Source: Metaphire vulgaris
Lineage: Eukaryota > Annelida > Clitellata > Crassiclitellata > Megascolecidae
Length of the DNA: 64,000 nucleotides
NCBI GenBank assembly: GCA_018105865.1
Contig: CM030840.1
Coordinates: 9,196,294-9,260,293 of the forward strand
Direction of reading: 5' to 3'
Made by a program: the position numbers and the translations under genes. The notes under the pieces were generated by a model that was not told the origin of the DNA, did not search any database, and worked only from the letters and a program-made list of their open reading frames with translations. How positions within the stretch are numbered: the first letter of the stretch is position 1; every line of letters starts with the position of its first letter. Of the stretch, positions 60,171 to 64,000 are shown piece by piece.

Positions 60171-60780
60171 AGTGTAGAGCAAACCTTTTAGATATAAAAG
60201 AAGGCAGCCAAATTCTTTTGACACCTTTATGTTGTTTTGAAACCCGACGTGCAAAAGTGCAATATGATCTAAAAACTATGCATAAACTGATAGCACAGAT
60301 ATTTATGAGAAATAAAAATACTTAGTAACATAAAATAATTTCCTATTGTAAACAGTGTCATGTCAATTTTATACGAATAACACCATTCAGGGGATTTCAG
60401 GCTACATACCAGTTATTTTAATTCGTTGCGCTTCTTTGTCTTCGGCTGAACCAGGATGATCTTCCAACCAGTTGAAAACAATAATTCAAAGCATAGGCAG
60501 AATCTAAAACAGGCGCCATGAGTTCGCTGCAAAAAAAAAGGCTATTGGCAAAATGAAGGTTTAAATTGATACCAACAACGCAAGATCCAGAGTCATTGTC
60601 AGCTCCACCCGAACAGTGTGTTTCCATTTTTGGTCTACAAGCAAATAAGGCGCTAGGGCTGTGAATACTAAAGATATAGACTTAAATAACGCACATCCGC
60701 ACAATTGAAATTTACGCAGTAGCGATAAAAACATGATATAAAAACACATATCAAAACGCTACGTCTAAACAATTAGCCAG
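60171..60780 (+). other. No gene seen
   Basis: AT-rich DNA. The GC-rich pseudogene begins abruptly at about 60780. Confidence 0.4.
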
Positions 60781-61440
60781 TGCTTCAAGAAGTCCGTGTC
60801 CTTCAGCGAGCAGAGCGACGAGGCGATGTTCGTCGTGAATCAGAGTGTGATCCAGATGTATCAGGCGCTGAAGAACAAGCGCATGGCAGATGAGAAAGCG
60901 CGAGCAGAAGCACGAGCTGAAGGAGGCGCGGCGCAGGTGCCGCAGCAGCAGCGTGTCCTGCTCGACCCAAGACGACCAGGACTTTGTCAACGAGTTGCTG
61001 TCGGCAGAGAAATGTCGCACGTTCGTGTACGGCGAGAAGGTTGCCTGGAATTCAACGAGAAACATGGCCAGAGGAACGAGCGTATTTAACGATGACAGTG
61101 GAAGCGAAAGCGCCTCACACACCGACGAAGATTGTACAGACAAGAAAACATATGTCGATATTGAAGAGAATGCTTTCAATGAAGATGTCGTAGAAGACGG
61201 ATCGTGCCGTACAGACGTGAACGAACCGAAATCAAGAAAGCTGACGAGCAGATGGGACCCTTGGACAATTTAACCCACTGGATGCCAGTGCGTCTGGGAC
61301 CCGACGAGGACCGACTGTGCTTGCTGCTTGCCGGAGGACTGCCCCTGTGGCCAGGAAAACAAGAACTAGTGCATCACCTGCGGTCACAGCGAACACTGCG
61401 GCACGAATGAAGAAACTGTTATAATCATTTTGGCTTTGCA
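60780..61440 (+). pseudogene. Broken gene: coiled coil plus cysteine-rich tail
   Basis: The first frame reads CFKKSVSFSEQSDEAMFVVN then QSVIQMYQALKNKRMADEKA. Near 60890 it shifts to a frame reading EQKHELKEARRRCRSSS, DDQDFVNELLSAEKC, VYGEKVAWNSTRN and an acidic Ser-rich part. TAA at 61271 stops it, but the same frame continues as CQCVWDPTRTDCACCLPEDC, a second stop (TAG, about 61366), then CITCGHSEHCG. The CxC-x8-CxCC-x4-CxC and CxxC spacing after a stop argues this was once coding. I do not recognise the family. GC is clearly higher than the flanks. A processed or duplicated pseudogene is likely; a start or intron boundary at the 5' edge is not visible. Confidence 0.68.
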
Positions 61441-61571
61441 TCCAGTGAAATTTGCTCGTGAATTTAAGAATTCGTTTGTAAAATAGAAAATGCATGCATA
61501 TTAGCCAGTACCTTTTAGAATAACTTTTAATTACAACAGAAATCAAATGACAGTATATATCAGAATTTATA
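61441..61571 (+). other. No gene seen
   Basis: AT-rich flank between the pseudogene and the hAT-type element. Confidence 0.4.
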
Positions 61572-61755
61572 TGCATCAACAGGCCCACCGAGAAATTCCG
61601 GGCCTCTGTGCAGAATGGCAGGCGGGCCTCGAAAAATTTAAAAAATTGCTGACAACCCATTTTATGCTTGTCATTGGTTTAACCCAAATTAACCGACACG
61701 ATGTCATGTTGCAACTCTCGAAAACTAGTGAAGACATTTTTTCTTGTCGCTCTTT

Positions 61756-62051
61756 TATACACTCAGTAGCGTCATTTCACACTTTTCTTGGAGGCGAGAT
61801 AAATTTTGGCCAGATTTGGCCAAATTTTGGCAAATTATGGGCAAATTTTGGGCAATTATAGGCAAATTTTGGGCAATTTTTGGTCCAATTTTGGCAAATT
61901 TTAAATTTGTTGACACTTTTCCGCATATTTCGGACTATTTTGGCGATTTATTGCACATTTCACATTTATTTATTAACTTAATACATAATTTCTTCATTTC
62001 CCTTGAGGGGCCCCGCCTGCCCCTCTCCCAAATGACGCCCCTGTTCACACT
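61756..62051 (+). mobile_element. hAT-type MITE nested, second copy of the 52.3-kb family
   Basis: Element 61764-62043 begins CAGTAGCGTCATTTCAC and mirrors as CAGGGGCGTCATTTGGG. TATACACT and TTCACACT flank it (6 of 8). The GGCAAATTTTGGGCAATTT-type internal run is shared with 52317-52546. Confidence 0.8.
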
Positions 62052-62194
62052 GTTCATTTTGATGCTTTTGATGTCCTCAGGTCCGGGCCCCCTTTTACTC
62101 GCCGGGCCCTCCTTTATTGTTATTATTGGTATTATTGTTAATTATGCATATTCATCGTTCATCGTTAATTATGCATATTCAACGTGCATTTTTA

Positions 62195-62629
62195 GTGTAT
62201 TACTATATGCATCGGAAACCTGGACCATAAAGAAGAGGGACAAAGACCGACTACTAGCCTTTGAAATGCTATAGAATGCTATAGAAGAATCTTGAACATC
62301 AGTTGGCAACAGAAAATAAAGAACACAACGATACGAGAAAGAATTAGGAACAAAACAAACATTTGTGCAAATATTGATACGGAGAAAAATGAACTTCTTT
62401 AGGCACATTTGCAGGATGAAAGACAACAGAGTGATGAAGAAGATCATGCTGGGAACAATGGATGGAGAAAATCGAAGAGGGAGACCAAGAAGAGAGTGGT
62501 TGGATGACATCGAAGAATGGGGGAACGCGGAGCTGCACACACTGATCAGAGCGACACAGGACCGAGAAAGATGGAGACAAATTGTGATTCAGGCTGTCGA
62601 CACCTACGGGTACAGCGCCCATGGAGCTG

Positions 62630-62630
<1 letters not shown>
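62195..62630 (+). pseudogene. RTE-like LINE tail
   Basis: LLYASETWTIKKRDKDRLLA opens near 62205. After two stops the frame reads IRRKMNFFRHICRMKDNRVM, MDGENRRGRPRREWLDDIEE and RATQDRERWRQIVIQAVDTY, then stops at 62632 where (GAT)n begins. Confidence 0.88.
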
Positions 62631-62735
<105 letters not shown>

Positions 62736-62888
62736 CATATTCATCATCGGCCCGGGCCCCCTCGAGACCGCCGGGCCTCTGTGCATTTGCCCCCTGCCCC
62801 TCCCTCTCGGAGGCCCAGTGCATCAACGTGTCCTCGCATCGGTCTTTGTTTCTCGACTACCGCTTTTTATTTGTTGTAGAGCATTTAA

Positions 62889-63846
62889 CGGGTGCCTCAC
62901 TGAACGCGATTTAGTCATCGGATTTTGTCGGCCAACTTATCGGCGGCCGAATCCGCCTGAATGAGAAGCCGGTTGCAAATGACAGCTGCTTCACTGGCTG
63001 ACTTTGTCAGCGGGACGTTCGGGGCGGGGAGTAAACGTCTGCCGACTAAGTCCCTGATAATGTTAATGCACAATGTGCCGGACTTTGTCGGCGGATTTTC
63101 TGACTTGTCAGCCAATCAGGTTTTAGTCCAAAGATCAGCGCGCCAATTTGACAATAACAAGATTTACGAAATCGGCGAGTTATCAAGATTACAAGAAAAA
63201 TGTCGACATTGTCGAATTTGTCGGAGAAAAAATATAAAATTATTTACGTGGACGAAATCGGCGAGTTATCAAGATTAATCAAGAAAAATGTTTCGAAATG
63301 ATTAATTTGACATAAAATTATTCTTCATGAAGAAATCAAAAATTATAATTAGATTGTCGAAAATTACATGCAACGTTTTAAAATACTAATTTAATATCTG
63401 AAAATTGCAGTGGTTGGTTGGAAATGGCTGGCATTTCCAGTTGTCACAAGTCATTAGATGGACAATTGATCATCTCACGTTATACTATGACCATGCGTTT
63501 CAACATTATTCTCAGGCTGCCTCGGATGGCTCAATAATAATAAGCAGGTAAACTTCCGATTAGATAATGCATGATTACAATTAGAATTAGTGGTCATCTA
63601 ATCGATTATCAATTACTTCCTAATTGATTAATTACATCTCTGGTGCGTATGCAATAACCGTCAACATTAAACCGCATAATAAAGCGACAAATTCCTCATC
63701 AGCCATCTTTAAGATGTGATCTACATCAGCGTTTGTATAGGCGTGGCTTATTTTTTGTTTCCAGACAAGACTAAACGTCGGTGGATTTGTTTGCCGACAA
63801 AATCAACGACTGAGTCCGCTGACTAAATCGTTAAGTGAGGCAGCCG
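62889..63846 (+). mobile_element. TIR element of about 950 bp with repeated GATTTTGTCGGC
   Basis: CGGGTGCCTCACTGAACGCG then ATTTAGTCATCGGA at the left is mirrored at the right as CGGCTGCCTCACTTAACGAT then TTAGTCAGCGGA. GATTTTGTCGGC or GACTTTGTC.GC occurs at 62922, 63000, 63079 and, inverted, 63792. There is no transposase. ACGAAATCGGCGAGTTATCA is directly repeated at 63167 and 63251. Confidence 0.78.
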
Positions 63847-64000
63847 CGGTGATACTTGTAATTAGGTATCTGGTTCCCTGTCATCCAGACTAACAATAAC
63901 CTAGAATTCATTCACTAAAAATACACTTTCGCTAAACAAATACACTTTAACCTAGATTTTATATGGACATAACTGATTTCAAGGACAATTCAATGACTCA

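Noticed and set aside
60751..61179. 142-codon minus-strand ORF over the cysteine-rich pseudogene
   Set aside because: The plus strand has coiled-coil and Cys-rich patterns across three frames and past stop codons; the minus frame has no recognisable motif.

Overview
The window reads as nuclear DNA of an invertebrate animal. Nearly all of it is transposable elements at different stages of decay, plus microsatellites. There is no operon structure and no prokaryotic signal. I find one intact gene-like ORF, at 49271-50332. The phylum cannot be fixed from sequence alone. A Ty3-type element with integrase placed before reverse transcriptase (Gmr1-like order) is a weak hint of a deuterostome. The other repeat types are widespread in animals: RTE-like and CR1/L2-like LINEs, a P element, hAT MITEs and a tRNA-derived SINE.

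Layout. 1-5619: a minus-strand LINE split by a young Ty3/gypsy element with matching 394/399-bp LTRs and TSD TCCTT. 5620-13080: a LINE with its RT core deleted, gypsy and LINE scraps, microsatellites and MITEs. 13085-17940: a Gmr1-like element in the order IN-RT-RH-LTR, followed by a leader and gag, with a hAT MITE in its RT. 18203-20620: an unclassified DNA transposon with long terminal inverted repeats lying between two TA microsatellites. 20630-26670: a sparse stretch, an RTE-like LINE, an LTR fragment and a CR1-like tail. 27508-29260: a P-element transposase with a THAP remnant. 29340-33510: LINE pieces and a deleted Gmr1-like copy. 33506-35905: one LINE interrupted by a second LINE and by three hAT-like elements nested inside each other. 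36173-38549: a second unclassified DNA transposon with CACTGG termini and a 3-bp TSD. 38860-47690: LINE pieces, satellites and large trinucleotide arrays. 48470-48606: a SINE. 49271-50332: the ATP-grasp-like gene. 51400-56330: MITEs, foldbacks and LINE tails. 56400-64000: a GA-rich array flanked by inverted repeats, more TIR elements, and a broken cysteine-rich gene at 60787-61440.

Three themes link the parts. First, hAT-type insertions are very common, and I could read many 8-bp target duplications directly. Second, most trinucleotide microsatellites abut the 3' ends of LINEs, and two dinucleotide arrays have grown inside LINE coding sequence. Third, the SINE tail copies the stem-loop tail of a neighbouring LINE, which suggests a mobilisation partnership. 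The best candidates for undescribed biology are the two TIR-bounded transposons (18.2-20.6 kb and 36.2-38.5 kb) and the intronless ATP-grasp-like gene.
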